Shown one piece after another: positions 23,597-36,080 of a stretch of DNA of 64,000 nucleotides. The number at the start of each line of letters is the position of its first letter. Position 1 is the first letter of the stretch. The notes under the pieces are model-generated. The model saw nothing but the letters and a program-made list of their open reading frames with translations. It made no database searches and had not been told where the DNA came from. The position numbers and the translations under genes are program-made. Origin of the DNA: Archegozetes longisetosus (Eukaryota > Arthropoda > Arachnida > Sarcoptiformes > Trhypochthoniidae); the NCBI GenBank assembly GCA_018873245.2, contig JAEMBT020000002.1, forward strand, positions 1,680,001 to 1,744,000, in the 5' to 3' direction.

Positions 23597-24720
23597 TGTA
23601 GTTTATGTGAAAAATGTTTTTCAATACTTCACGAATAGAAAATAGTGTTTGTATCACTCAAATTTGTATTACAGTATGTTGTCATTGACTCGATCAAACC
23701 TTATTCAATATAAATAAATTAGTTTGATCTAATCTGTATTGTTTATACATTTGATTTCAATGATGTTTAAGTACCTTCAATGCCTAGCAAAAGTTTAACC
23801 GATGTCTTGTGCTTATAATTTATGCATGTAGAAAATTCGAACCGTTTTTATTATAACTATAATAGATAAAAGAAAGAAAATCTTGTTTATACATATCTGC
23901 AAGGTCAAGGAAAATGTTAAGGAATTTTATTGAAAGGGCCATTAGAAAGCAGGCGTCACTTTGAGAACGGACTTACTGGTTGATTTTTAAAAGTCTTATA
24001 TAACCCCTTCTAGCTTTTAACTTCGCCTGCAGTCGGTAAATTCAAACATGGAAATCGAAATGTACTCCTTGCCTGACTTTTTAAACCATTAAGGCTTGCA
24101 AATATTAAAAGATAAGGCTAAACCGAAGACTAATATTTAATATTTACGAGACCGAACTTCTATGGGAGAAAGTTTTATCAAAACTGAATCAGAGTTTGAA
24201 CTTTCTAGAGATTAAATGTGCCACACAAGAAGTGCTTTCTTAAAACACTTATTTAATCTTATAAAACCTTGCTCATGTAAACCTCTACTTATATCTTGTG
24301 AAAAAATTTTGAACATCTATGATTCTTGAATGTGTTCACAAAATAGCTAATATTTTATGACCCGTTGTACAGTGTGGGCAATAATTGCTGTACTAAAAGT
24401 TAAAAATGATTGTACGAATTGTTCGATAAAAATAGTAGAAAAATGAGAAATAAGTTAAATTGTACTAAAATGGAAAACTATATGAAAATTAATTGTTATA
24501 ATGCTTGATGTATTAGTTTGCAATTATTATGTGAACAATTTTCTATTCAATTTGCCATAAATAAGAGATCTACTTAAAGATTAATTCGTTAAACATCATA
24601 TATTTCTTTAAATAATATAAATGAAACTTTATTTCAAAAATGTAAGGCAGAGAAAATAAAACATAATATATATAAAGTGAAAACTGAAAAGCAAAGTAAC
24701 TGCACGCATAATCACACATT
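23597..24720. other. intergenic; holds the left arm of a distant inverted repeat
   Basis: No gene was found. The segment 24047-24148 is an inverted copy of 27140-27247 (shared blocks CGAAATGTACTCCTTGCC and AATATTAAAAGATAAG, with ACTAATATTTAATA). The two arms enclose the nested elements between them. Confidence 0.7.
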
Positions 24721-25585
24721 ACTGAGTCTATAGCAAGATCTTATCAAAACTTAGTCATTCTTAAGACAATTATTTATTCAACACAATTCATACAGAGCTG
24801 AGATAATAGATTTTCAACTCTTTTTAATTTGACTTATTGCTAGTATTGTTTCAAATTGTCTCTTATTTGAGATATTTTGCTCGTAATTACAAATTTATAT
24901 CTATTAAACTTTTACTCATACTTTAATAGTTTTGTTTATATTAACCCTTAAACAGTAAAACGATTTTGATTAACGATTTCAGTAAAATAGGGTCTTTTTG
25001 ACCCATCAATTGATTTGGAAAAGTATGTTATCGTAAGGGTTAGGGTATATAACAGTTAGCGTGTTTTGTACTTTGTTAGTGTCGTCATCGCTGACGTAAT
25101 CTGTTTAAGGTTTGAGTGAAAACTAATTTCTTATACAAATTTATCGCCTAAACTCAAATGGAACTAACTTTAAAAGCGATTCAATTTAAATATAAAATTT
25201 GTAAATAATTAATTTATTGCTTAATACGATCTAAATATACTCATTTGAAAATACTATCAGTTTTATTAACATTGGAAATTGCATTAAATAACTATAACCG
25301 TTTTTATAGACCTTTGGGTCATTTTGACCCATGAAATACTGTTCTATGGTTAACTTTTCATATATACCGTTTGTTTTAGTATGAAAAGTTAAAGTTAAGG
25401 AAACTCTAGAATATGTTTAATAAAGTTGTAACTTCAAATAAAAGACCAATTGAAACAAAACTAGTAATAAGTCAAATTAAAAAGAGTTGAAAATGTAAGA
25501 TATCAACTCTATATGAATTGTGTTGAATAAATAATTGTCTTCTTAAGAATGACAGTTTCGATAAGATCTCTCTATAGACTTAGTA
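24721..25585. mobile_element. non-autonomous DNA element with ~160-bp inverted repeats
   Basis: Segments 24721-24880 and about 25425-25585 are inverted copies. The termini read ACTGAGTCTATAG and ACTAAGTCTATAG, and the arms share GACAATTATTTATTCAACAC and TTCAACTCTTTTTAATTTGA. The 540-bp middle has no ORF of interest but contains a smaller TTAA-flanked element (separate entry). Confidence 0.75.
24945..25349. mobile_element. possible piggyBac-like MITE at TTAA
   Basis: TTAA occurs on both sides (24941-24944 and 25350-25353), and the ends are weakly inverted: CCCTTAAACAGTA and CCATAGAACAGTA. Just inside both ends lie GGGTC..TTTTGACCC-like palindromes (about 25000 and 25318). TTAA targets with CC-starting ends suggest piggyBac, but the inverted repeat is short and imperfect. 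Confidence 0.4.
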
Positions 25586-25586
25586 G

Positions 25587-26971
25587 GTTGGCTTTTACTT
25601 TTGTGTGAAGCTGGGGGAAACCATTACATATCTATATATTTATTATCAGCATGACTTGACAAGCAAAAAAGTCTCAAGCCACACCCACCTCCGCCCACTT
25701 CTAAGCTCCGCCCAACAAAAAAATTTTTAGCCATACACACCAAAATTATCTTAAATTTTTATCTAAATGTACTGTTTAAAAATATGCAAGCGGATCCTCA
25801 AAATTCCGTCTGTGGGCGGAGTTATAAACGTTCAAAGTTCGATTTTTCAAAACTTTGACTGGCTTTTACTTTCCGTAAAGCTGGTGTAGCAATTACATTT
25901 ATATATATTTGTTATCAGCATTACATGACAAATAAAATTCTCAATCCACGCCTACATCCGACCATTTTTAAGCTCCACCCACCAAAAAGTTTTAAGCCAC
26001 ACCCACCAAAGTTTTCTTAAATTTCTATCTAAACATACTATTTAAGAATATGCAATCGGATTCTCAAAATTCCTTCTGTGGGTGAAGTTATGAATTTTCA
26101 AAATTTCCATATTCCAATAGTAACTAGGACATCATTTATGTCTAGTTTTTCATGTTTATTTACTTACTATACATCAACACGTGTTTTGATCTTTTAAATA
26201 AGTGTCTTAAATTCAGTTTTCTGTGAGACATTTATTTGTGAATTTTACTCGCAGTGGTTTTACTCTAAGTGTAAGTCTAATCATTTTTTTTAATTTGCTA
26301 TTTTATTTATTAGGATTTTTAAAGTAAATTTAATCAAATTTTAGATTTTCAATTTAAGTACTTAATACCACAATTTTTTATTTTATAAATTTCGTAATTT
26401 TATTTTTATATTTCACACATATTCATTCGCAAGAAATACACTAAACGTCCTCATAGGCGGATGGATAACTTCAACCACAGAAGGAATTTTGAGAATCCGA
26501 TTGCATATTCTTAAATAGTATGTTTAGATAGAAATTTAAGAAAATTTTGGTGGGTGTGGCTTAAAATTTTTTTGGTGGGTGGAGCTTAAAAATGGTCGGA
26601 TGTAGGCGTGGCTTGAGAATTTTATTTGTCATGTAATGCTGATAACAAATATATATAAATGTAATTGCTACACCAGCTTTACGGAAAGTAAAAGCCAGTC
26701 AAAGTTTTGAAAAATCGAACTTTGAACGTTTATAACTCCGCCCACAGACGGAATTTTGAGGATCCGCTTGCATATTTTTAAACAGTACATTTAGATAAAA
26801 ATTTAAGATAATTTTGGTGTGTATGGCTAAAAATTTTTTTGTTGGGCGGAGCTTAGAAGTGGGCGGAGGTGGGTGTGGCTTGAGACTTTTTTGCTTGTCA
26901 AGTCATGCTGATAATAAATATATAGATATGTAATGGTTTCCCCAGCTTCACACAAAAGTAAAAGCCAACCG
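25587..26971. repeat. 1.4-kb fold-back with two-unit arms
   Basis: The arms 25587-26100 and about 26460-26971 are near-identical inverted copies of about 510 bp, separated by ~360 bp of AT-rich spacer. Each arm is itself two diverged tandem units of about 270 bp. Each unit begins GGCTTTTACTT, runs through AAGCTGG, and carries a block such as CCACACCCACCTCCGCCC or CCACGCCTACATCCG, then ends with a copy of AAAATTCCGTCTGTGGGCGG or a variant of it. There is no coding capacity. The outer bases are GGTTGGCTTTTAC on both sides. Confidence 0.85.
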
Positions 26972-27746
26972 AACATTTCTAAACACTATTTTTGTAAACT
27001 ACATTAGATCAATAAAAGTTCATTTTGACAGATCAAGTTTTCAGTATATGAGCAATTGATATTACTTGCGATTAAAGTATCAAATTGTAAAAGCCTTTAA
27101 CTGCTTTATCTGAGTTTAGTTTTATTTTGGACTATCTGTAGAACTAGATGACTAAGTATTAAATATTAGTCTTAGGTCTAATCTTATCTTTTAATATTTA
27201 TAAGCCTTTTTGGTTTCAAAAGTCGGGCAAGGAGTACATTTCGACTTTCATGCTTGAAATCAATCCCATTCCTTCAATAGTCAATCTGGCACTATATCTC
27301 GATAATTTTTACTTCAAGTTTTATCACAAATAAATGTTTAGATTTGATCATTCACTGAATGTTTATAAAATCACTAATCAGCTTTCATAAGGCATGCGTT
27401 GATTTGATTATTAAGGCATGTCTTCAATATCTGGCTTGTTTATCATTAGAAGAATCCTAGCATAAATAAAGTTTCAAAATTATTATGTTTCGAGCTCCCC
27501 TAATCTTGTGGTACGCTGTCGACAAATAGGGAAAACGTTTTCACTCATTTAAGCATTACTCGTTGAGTGTGTCTAATGCTACCTCCAATCTAATGCTCAC
27601 TGAATGAGTCTAGTAAAATGAGATTAACAAACTGGAAATATAAATGAATTGATTAAAAACACTTTAATAATAAAACTTTAAGGCTATTTATGTAGTCATT
27701 TAACAAAATTACAAAATCAATATAGTAAAAGTTTATAGCTTCTAAT

Positions 27747-29109
27747 ATGTTCCGAAAGTTGACTGTACTTTTTGCGCCCTATGATTTTGTTGGACACGTC
27801 AATGCATGTATTGGTATCGCAGAAGTACTAAAAGATAGAGGACATAGAATTGTATTTGCAATTAGCGATCAGTGGAAGGGAAAGATAAATAAATATGGGT
27901 TTGAAGAGGAAATAACCATAATATCGAAAAGCGAACCGATTAAAGATCCATTAAAATATTGGACTGAATTTATTTCAAGTTCAGGTATATTTGGCCCAAT
28001 TCCACCGATCGATAAAATAAAAAGTATGAATGCCAACGGTTTCGATCAAATTATTATCAGTACTAAAAATTCTGATCCAATAATGAAAGATATTGTGAAT
28101 CGTATTAAACCTGACGTTATAGTTATTGACGGCTTCGTTTATATGCCGTCACTTATGAACTGTGGTGTACCATGGGTTTGGTCTATGAGCTGTAATCCAT
28201 TATTTATTGATTATGCAACGAATGATGATATGAGTCCTCCATCGGGTCTAGGTTTGAGAATGATCTTTTAACTAAAGATGCAACTTGTATAAAGTCTAAA
28301 TGTGTTTCTATACATCAAGCTTAGCAACAAATAGGAAACAAATAGAGTGGGAAAATTTGAGGGAAGAAAAAAATAAATTAATAAGAGATACGTGTCTTAA
28401 ATTTAATAGTTGGCTCGTTTCAGAAGGATACCCCTCTTTACCGAAGGATAAGCTGATAATTCCTTCTCCTTATCTTAACATTTATATGTTCCCCGAAGAG
28501 CTCGATTACACAGATATAAGGCAATTACCATCGAACTGGCATCGATTCGATTGTTTTATGAGATCTAGCGATCAAGATATTTTTGAAATACCAGAAAAAA
28601 TAAGAAAAATTTCAGGAAAATTGATTTACCTATCAATGGGCTCTATGGGTGGCGCAGATGTGAACCTAATGAAGAGATTAGTTTCAATTCTATCTAAATC
28701 TAAACACAGGTTCATAGTATCAAAGGGGCCGCTTTCAGATCAGTATGAATTGACTGAAAATATGTGGGGCGAAAGAACTATCCCACAAATTAAAGTCCTA
28801 CCGATTGTAGATCTGGTCGTAACTCATGGCGGAAATAATACTATTACAGAAACTTTTTTCTTTGGTAAACCAATGATTGTGATGCCTTTATTTTTTGATC
28901 AATACGATAACGCACAGAGAATACAAGAAAAAGGGCTTGGTATAAGACTTGACCCATACGAATGTACAGGAACCGAACTACTTGAAAGTATTGAAAATCT
29001 ACTGATCGACGTAAAGCTCGCTACAAAATTGAAAAGAGTTTCTGAAAGAATACAAACTTCTAAAAGCATTTCAAAAGTGGCAGAATTGATTGAAAGCCTA
29101 GTTCAGTGA
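27747..29109 (+). CDS. UDP-glycosyltransferase, mite bacterial-type family
   Basis: The proposed join is 27747-28251 and 28325-29109 (429 residues). The 73-nt intron runs from GTTTGAG to GCTTAG, and joining the exons yields PPSGLATNRKQIEWENL, as expected in this family. The N-terminal acceptor domain starts FAPYDFVGHVNACIG. The C-terminal sugar-donor signature runs from IPQIKVLPIVDLVV into THGGNNTITETFFFGKP and FDQYDNAQR, with the catalytic-type N-terminal His in GHVNA. There is no signal peptide or C-terminal TM segment, so it is probably a soluble cytosolic enzyme. Such UGTs conjugate sugars to lipophilic compounds in detoxification. Mite members of this group are reported to derive from bacteria by lateral transfer; the intron here would then be a later gain. 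No frameshift is needed, and all signature residues look intact. Confidence 0.9.
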
Positions 29110-30060
29110 TATTCTAGGTTACGCTAAATTAATAGAAAAGTTATGAATGTTTTCTTGGGCACCGATCTGCAGATACTGAAGAAAATATGTTTCTTTTTTG
29201 GGAAACATTACTTGAACCTGCATTACATGAATAAGTAAACTAAGTTTTATCTAAAATTGACACTTTTTATTTATACTTTTCACTTAGTTCTGATAGAAAA
29301 AATACAATTTTAAATTTGATTACAGCTATTTTGAACGCTTATAACGTTCAACTGACTTATATACATTAATAAATGATACACCAAATTGAGAAATATTAAC
29401 AATATTTAGTCGAATTAATCTATTTATCCGCTGTCATCAATGAAGCAAAGAGTATGAGTTCACTGCTAAGCTCTTGACAAACTCAGTCTTCATTTATTTA
29501 ATTGATTTAATTTAAATATATTGTCTCTTGGTGCTTATACATACTTTTCTATACTTTTTATCTTGTCTTGATTTAAATGGCTAACGAGACAATATACCCA
29601 ATCGCAAATCAATCAAACAAATGAAAATTACATTTTAAATGTACTTTACATTGAACTAATTATAGTGCAGGAAAATTGATTGATTCGACAGAATGTTGTT
29701 AAGGTTTCTTTATCTAACTTTAATTTAGTGTGTCATTTAACATTATGTTTACTGATAAAAGTCATAAGTATTCAAAATAGCTTTTATAAAATTTAACAAT
29801 CTATATATTCCAAATATTCTTTATAAGTCAGGGTTAAAGCCACAAAACTTGGTAATTTTTACAGCCAACAATGAGTTATGCAACAAATTCTTCTCTATTT
29901 CACTTCAATTCTCGATTAAATAACCATAATATATTTTATTAAATTGGTCAGTGGCTGCAAAATCAGCGCTTGATATGAGAATCCCTTAGCATCACTTGTA
30001 CAAACGGTTCTTGATTGGCATTGAAATAGTTTAAAGTTAACACACTCTGTTTTATACGTA
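29110..30060. other. intergenic, no gene seen
   Basis: AT-rich sequence downstream of the UGT. No exon or bounded element was recognised. Confidence 0.5.
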
Positions 30061-30067
30061 GCACGTG

Positions 30068-30662
30068 AATTCAGCCCCAGCAATTCAGCCTCAGACAATT
30101 CAGCCCCGACAATTCAGCCCAAAGACAATTCAGCTCCCGACAATTAAGCCCTAATACTATTCAGCTCCTGACAATTCAGCCCTAAACAACTGTAACTACT
30201 CTATAGCCTAATGGTTAGAGTCTCCATTAGGAGTAGATTTTAAGCTTAATTCAGTTTCATTTGATCAAATTAATTAATTATATTAAGTTTGATCAAATCA
30301 AATCGAATTGTGATAATCAACAATTTTTTAACATAATATCGTACGATAAAAACCCGTGCGACAAACTCTTCATAACCATCACTTGTAAAATATATTACAA
30401 ACTGTAAATGTTTTATTAGGAATAATATAATATACTTATATAGTGAAAAAATATAATTACTATTAGTACTGCGCGCGCCTCAATTATCTGAGCCCACAAG
30501 ATATAAAAACGTGGGCGGACAGAGAGTCCATCGTAAGATAAAAAATTTTACTTTAATAAAATTTTAAAATCGAAGCATACTTTGTTGGGGCTGAATTGTC
30601 AGGAGCTGAATAGTACTAGGGCTGAATTGTGGGGGCTGAATTGCTGGGGCTGAATTGTCATG
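30068..30662. repeat. inverted-repeat element with tandemly repeated ends
   Basis: The left end (30068-30186) holds about eight loose copies of CAATTCAGCCCC-like units spaced 13-20 bp apart. The right end (about 30586-30662) holds five copies in the opposite orientation (GGGGCTGAATTG). Each end is therefore an inverted, tandem version of the other, separated by 400 bp. Inside, 30203-30240 resembles a tRNA A-box region (TAGCCTAATGGTTAGAG), with no good B box. This looks like a fold-back or hAT-like MITE with subterminal repeats. No target duplication was found. Confidence 0.7.
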
Positions 30663-30669
30663 GAACCGT

Positions 30670-31525
30670 TTTATAAGCTAGGCATAAGTTTGACAACTTT
30701 TTCAAACATATTTAACATTAGTTAAATCAAAATTTAAAAATTTGTCATCCAGAAAAATCTTTTAGCCTTTCATTTTTTGAATGCAAAAATCAAGCGAAAG
30801 CTTTAGATTCAACTATCATATGAAAATAGACAACAGGCTTCGAATTATCGCTATTGCTTATATGATATTTGGTTAAGTAATAACCGTTAGTTTTACTACC
30901 GAAATGAGGGGGAATGCTTAAAAATTTCTAAAAGAAACTTATTACGAGAATCGATGCAGCTCCAAAACAATCAAAATAATCAACAAATCGAGTGTATGAT
31001 ATATTTTCTATAACATGACATTTATTTTGAATTTTTTTTTGTAAGAAAGCGACTCATTTAATTGCTCTCTATTTTTTCTATTCTGATAATGCATTAAACC
31101 TTCTACTGATGAGTTCTCATTCAAGATTTGAATTATTTGAAAATTTCTTCATTATAACTTATTTTCATTTCTTAGGGTATATTCTTTTCTAAAGCGAATC
31201 GTAATATCAGACAATGAATCATTTTTTTCAAATTCATATCTGACACTAATTTCTGTTTCATATCATCTGAAGTTAACAGCCGATAAAACAAATCAACCCG
31301 AAAATTGTTCAAAATATCAAAATTTTATTAACCTAGTTTGTGAAAATCGAAAAGTAGATTAAAAAATCGCGATGATCAGTTTACCATGGCAGATCGTTCT
31401 AAGCAAAAGGTGATTGATGGCAAGTCGATTACATCATAACTATTGATATTAAGCTTTACTTCTATCGAAAAACTCTAAAAATCTAAATAAAAGAATTTTT
31501 TACGCATTTCTTTCAATCACTTCTA
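30670..31525. other. intergenic, no gene seen
   Basis: AT-rich sequence; no exon or element is supported. Confidence 0.5.

Positions 31526-31526
<1 letters not shown>

Positions 31527-31558
<32 letters not shown>
31527..31558. repeat. (CA)n microsatellite
   Basis: A pure CA dinucleotide run of about 15-16 units. Confidence 0.95.
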
Positions 31559-31754
31559 AGAGTTAATAAAATAAGGTCTGGAAGACAATGAAAAACTCTT
31601 CTTTATAACAAATGGTGGATATTCTGTTGTGAAAAACTTATTTAATTTCTTGGAACATCCTTATAAATCGAAATATATGTATTATAGTAGCGATAGAACG
31701 CCATTCAATTTGCTATCAAATCAACACTGTATTCGGCAGTTAATGATGTATAGC

Positions 31755-32760
31755 TTAAGACTAAGAATAAGACTAAGCAAAATAAGATATATTAAAATCG
31801 TTTGGCTTAAGACTAAGACTAAGTCAGACAAATGATTTTTGGATTTTCAAATTAAGACTAAGATTAAGACAAATGAAATTTCTTTCTATAAAATTAAGAC
31901 TAAGATAAGAGAAACATATTCATAAGAGTAAGACTAAGACTAAGATAAAGTCAGAAGTTTAGATACAAATATGGTCATTTAATCCATTAGAAATGATTCA
32001 TTTTTCGAAGTTTTCAATTATAAAACCATTTGTAAATCACTAGATAAACAATTGCACTCCTATTGCAATACATTTTAATAGTGAATGTCTTTGCGCTTAG
32101 TTTTGTTTTGTTAGTCTATTCATCATTTTATGAAACATATTAGATAATAAAAAATTTCAAAATGTTATAATATATGCTATAAAGAGATAACTAGCACAAG
32201 TAGTAAGACTAAGACTAAGCAAAACGAAAATTTTTGACTATAAGACTAATTAGGGAAGGGTGCAATCTGAGGAAGTCAGATCAAGATACTTTTGATTTGG
32301 CATTAATCTATGAGACAATTAAATTGACCAAAACTCAAAAATTCGTGCTTATGAGCTCTTGTTTGTCCGCAATCAGCAATATAAAATGCAATCTTTAGCA
32401 TTGCTTTGTATGACAGTAATGCCCATTGCTACCATATGCATTGAGCGCATTTTTAAACTAGTATTAAACTGAACAGTGAAGCCAACTTTCTATGGCATAA
32501 AGCAAAGGCATTACATTATACGTTGCTGCCATACAAAGCAATGCTAAGGATTGCATCTTAAATTACCGATTGCGGACAAACGATAGATCATAAGCACGAA
32601 TTTCTGAGTTTTGGTCAATCTTATTGTCACATAGATTAATGTCAAATCAAAAATATCTTGATCTGACTTCCTCAGATCGCACCCTTCCCTAGTAAGACTA
32701 AGATAAGAGAAATGAAATTGTTGACTATAAGACTAAGACTAAGACAAGACAAACTAAAAA
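31755..32760. repeat. TAAGAC minisatellite with an embedded MITE
   Basis: Irregular arrays of AAGACTAAGACTAAGA-like units occur at about 31757-31945, 32200-32250 and 32690-32752. Between the last two arrays a MITE is inserted (separate entry), so these two arrays were probably one. The unit is not a known telomere repeat of arthropods (TTAGG), and the copies are diverged. Confidence 0.8.
32251..32691. mobile_element. MITE with ~190-bp inverted repeats inside the minisatellite
   Basis: The left arm starts TAGGGAAGGGTGCAATCTGA, and the right arm is the inverted copy (TAGGGAAGGGTGCGATCTGA as reverse complement). Similarity extends through TCAGATCAAGATA, AACTCA, TTCGTGCTTATGA and TTAGCATTGCTTTGTATG. 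Only a short unpaired centre remains. It sits directly between TAAGAC repeats, which fixes its outer limits well. Confidence 0.85.
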
Positions 32761-32799
32761 TCTCTAAGCTATACAACACTATCGGCAGTGTATTAAATA

Positions 32800-35200
32800 T
32801 TATTGCGAATTAATAATAAACCTTTGTGTTTTCTTTTAGGAAATAAGAAGTTTCATCAACTATTCATGACTCTTTCATTCATAATAAGAAATATTTTCTA
32901 CATAAATAACTGCATGATTATTAATATTAACACGCATTGATTGGTTTTACCTATGATTAAGATAATATAACTATTTGTAAGACCTTTGATCAATAGATGT
33001 TGCGATAAACGCATTCAATTAATACGATGTTTTAAGCGACACTTTGAGCAATACGTAAGCACTAACAAGATAGTCAGCAACCTCTTGTTCTTTCCCTCTA
33101 GGATCTTTATGAAAATTGATATGCATACTTATAGTTAATATTACAAGACTTCAGTATAGGCTACACCTTCTAAAGCGTTAATAATTTAAGCGCCAAATAT
33201 AAATTCCATTCCACTAATTTTATTTCTAATAAAGTTAATATAATATTTGCATAAATGAACATTAAAACTAAATAAAGTTATAATTAACTAAAAATTTCAT
33301 TTAATGGACATTTATTTGTATTAAATACTAGTATTAATTTGCCAGATCACAATTACAGTTGATATCGAGGTTTTATTGTATGCTACTTATTTCAATCAAT
33401 TGCATCATTTTAAGGTGTGATCTATATTGAAATCTCGTAATATTGACTATGGTTGAGCGACTGATTACGAACATGATCACAAGGTTTTCCTCAACCGAAA
33501 GATGAATGTTTTTTCTCTTCTCATAACTTCTACGATTAATGATATGACTCAGATTACAACCGATAATATTAATCACGTTCTTTCTGAAAACTATTCTCAT
33601 TCTTTTAATAACAGTCGAAACCAGAAAAATACTCTGAAATCCTTAATTTGAATAAAAAATTTATTCTCAAATATTGGAGTTAACCGCTAACTTACCTTTC
33701 ATTTCTAGATCGATATTCGGAATCATGTCAATTGTATAGATATATTTAACCATAATAAAAATTAGAACGGCAGCATTATAAGGGCCTAAATTTGAAACCT
33801 AACGAACGGAATTTTAACTACACGGAAGTTACCGTTTCTAATATGTGAGTATATTTTTATTTTGAACTTAGTTGACTGACATATAGAAAGATGGATTGGA
33901 AAATATGTTAGAAATATACTGAACAGAATTGAAAGTTTAGCACGAATTCGGAAGTATTGTAGAGCAATTAAGTACTAGATTTCTATGAAAATTGAAAAAA
34001 CTATTGGTTATTAGATTCAATTATAAAAACACTCAAAAGTAAACTTTACTAAAACAATATTCAACGACAAATAGAGCAATAAGTTAAGTGTGAAATCAAG
34101 TTTATTAAGAATTATAGCACATTAATTATACTAAAGACTAACTGATTATGTTATGGAGTCGAGCTTATTCAAATCATATATAATACAATTAAGTTATGTA
34201 ATAGTAGTGTATTGCACATGCTTATTACTAATTAGCCAAAGAAATGTTTCTAATCTTTATATCTATAACGAAACTTATAGAAACTTTCGCTATTTATTAG
34301 CTTAACATACTGAGAGCCTGACTGCTATGTAAAACCTCATTAGTTAATTTTTTTTTTTATAAAAGTAATGTTTTGGATCTCACAATACGCCAATCGATTC
34401 CGTTTCATCAAACAGCATGTAAATAATGTAATACCATTCGCTGAAGAGAAAAAGTTTTCGGAATTATTTGAATTCATATACTAAATTGAATGCAGAAAGC
34501 ACCCATATACGACGAAGACACAAAGAGAAAAAGAGTTGCACTGTTTCACGCTTCAGGCGGCTGAACCTAACAGTAATTACTTTATTCTAGCATAATTCAA
34601 CTGTAATTGTATAATTATGCTATTTCAAGTTAGATTAGGTTAGATAGATTACATTATGTTGGTTGGTAGGCCACTAATGTAGCCGATATGGTATCAATGA
34701 ACTCAGATCATCGAGAAAATCGAATAATACCCAATATATGTGAGTAAAATCAGCAGGACCATTCTATTGGGTTAAAGACTAAAGAACGTGTGATAGGGAC
34801 AGTTTGAGTAACGATGTCCTCAGTTGGACGGGTTGAGTGTAAATATAGCTCAAAGTGAAGTGACGGGAACACCATAGTCCCATTTGCTAGTTTTACAGAA
34901 AAAAACAGTATTAATTTTTCCTTTTGAGGGAAAGCTGTGATTATATTTGTAATCAGGTCCTCAACTAAATGTATATGCCAAAATCTTAGAGGGACGGCAG
35001 AGACCGTTGTAAGACAAAGCCCAACAAGTACACTTTTATCTCTGAATTTCGAATAATACTTTTCTATACCTTTTGTATGAATTTCTTTAGATTTAAATAA
35101 TTAAATCGGATGACTTTATCGAGTATTCAAATTGAAATTATGCTTTTATCAGTTTTTTAATTTGAAAATACGAGAAAATTTTGTTAAACTTTAAGTGCAT
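32800..35200. other. intergenic, no gene supported
   Basis: Several short ORFs occur (for example 75 codons at 33600-33373 minus) but none shows a domain, a signal peptide or splice-site support. Confidence 0.4.
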
Positions 35201-35254
35201 AAAAATTTCACATATGTGGCAGTTTTTCAGATATTTTATATATGAAAAAACCTT

Positions 35255-36080
35255 TTAAGATATCTAATGAAGAAAATAGTGCGCGAACTCAGCGAAGGAA
35301 TTTTCTGTAAGTATCACAGAAATAATGAAGGATAGGATCATCAATGACTTTTAACTTTTAACTTTTTTCGATGACTTAATATTGATTAATTATTGATTAA
35401 TTTTATCAAAGAAAAATTATTTTTGAGTTAAATATATAAAACGTTATTCATTTAATGTTTTTATTTTGAAAGTTTTATTAAATGAATTTTTTATGTTACT
35501 TTACGATAGAGTGTGCGCTCATCAATTATGAGAAAAGTTTACTTTCATGTTAAAAAATCTCTGACATATCATTAATAATCTTATCATTCTAATGAATATA
35601 GTTATTGTTTAAGTATTGGGTCAGTCAAAAAGTTCTCGGCCTGACGCCTTTCCTGATATATTTGGATGCTGATTTTTATACCAATAATAGTGGTATGCCT
35701 CAAAAGATTGCATACCAAAAATTAACTGGTTTCACTGAAAGATAGAAAAATTTAGACAACTTTTTCATGTCAAAAAACACTTAGAAATTCCTAGAAACTT
35801 TTTCTTTTTCTTTTTACTGTATATATATTGATATCTCTTTAGCAGTTATGAGAATTCAATCAAATTTTAGCATGAGTTCTCATTTATCACTATATCAAAA
35901 TCAGTATTCAAAAGTATCGGGAAAAGTGTTAGGCCGAAAACTCTTTGACTGACCGATAACTTGTAATAGTTTAATATTTGATATCTGCCGTTTAGATAAC
36001 TCGAATTACAATATCTATCTTTTGGTAGTTAAAATGTTACACAAAAAATACCAGAAATACATTTTATAATACTGAGCGAC
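35255..36080. repeat. copy A of a diverged direct duplication (copy B 38395-39270)
   Basis: Two blocks recur in the same order and orientation about 3.15 kb downstream. One is around 35260-35345, against 38396-38490 (shared CTTTTAAGAT and AACTCAGCG with ATCACA). The other is 35957-36080, against 39147-39270 (shared GTTTAATATTTGATATCTGC). A MITE interrupts copy A but not copy B. Confidence 0.75.
35616..35956. mobile_element. Tc1/mariner-type MITE with an empty-site paralogue
   Basis: Inverted ends carry GGTCAGTCAAAAAGTTCTCG on the left and GGTCAGTCAAAGAGTTTTCG (reverse complement) on the right. TA flanks both sides (35614-35615 and 35957-35958). The duplicated copy near 39145 has the uninterrupted sequence (ATTATTGTTTAAATAACTTG), which shows the site before insertion. 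There is no ORF in the 341-bp body. Confidence 0.85.

Noticed and set aside
30068-30186. CRISPR-like short repeats
   Set aside because: Spacing and unit sequence are irregular, there are no unique spacers of constant size, and an inverted array lies 400 bp away. The context is eukaryotic.
33373-33600. 75-codon minus-strand ORF
   Set aside because: No domain pattern or splice support.
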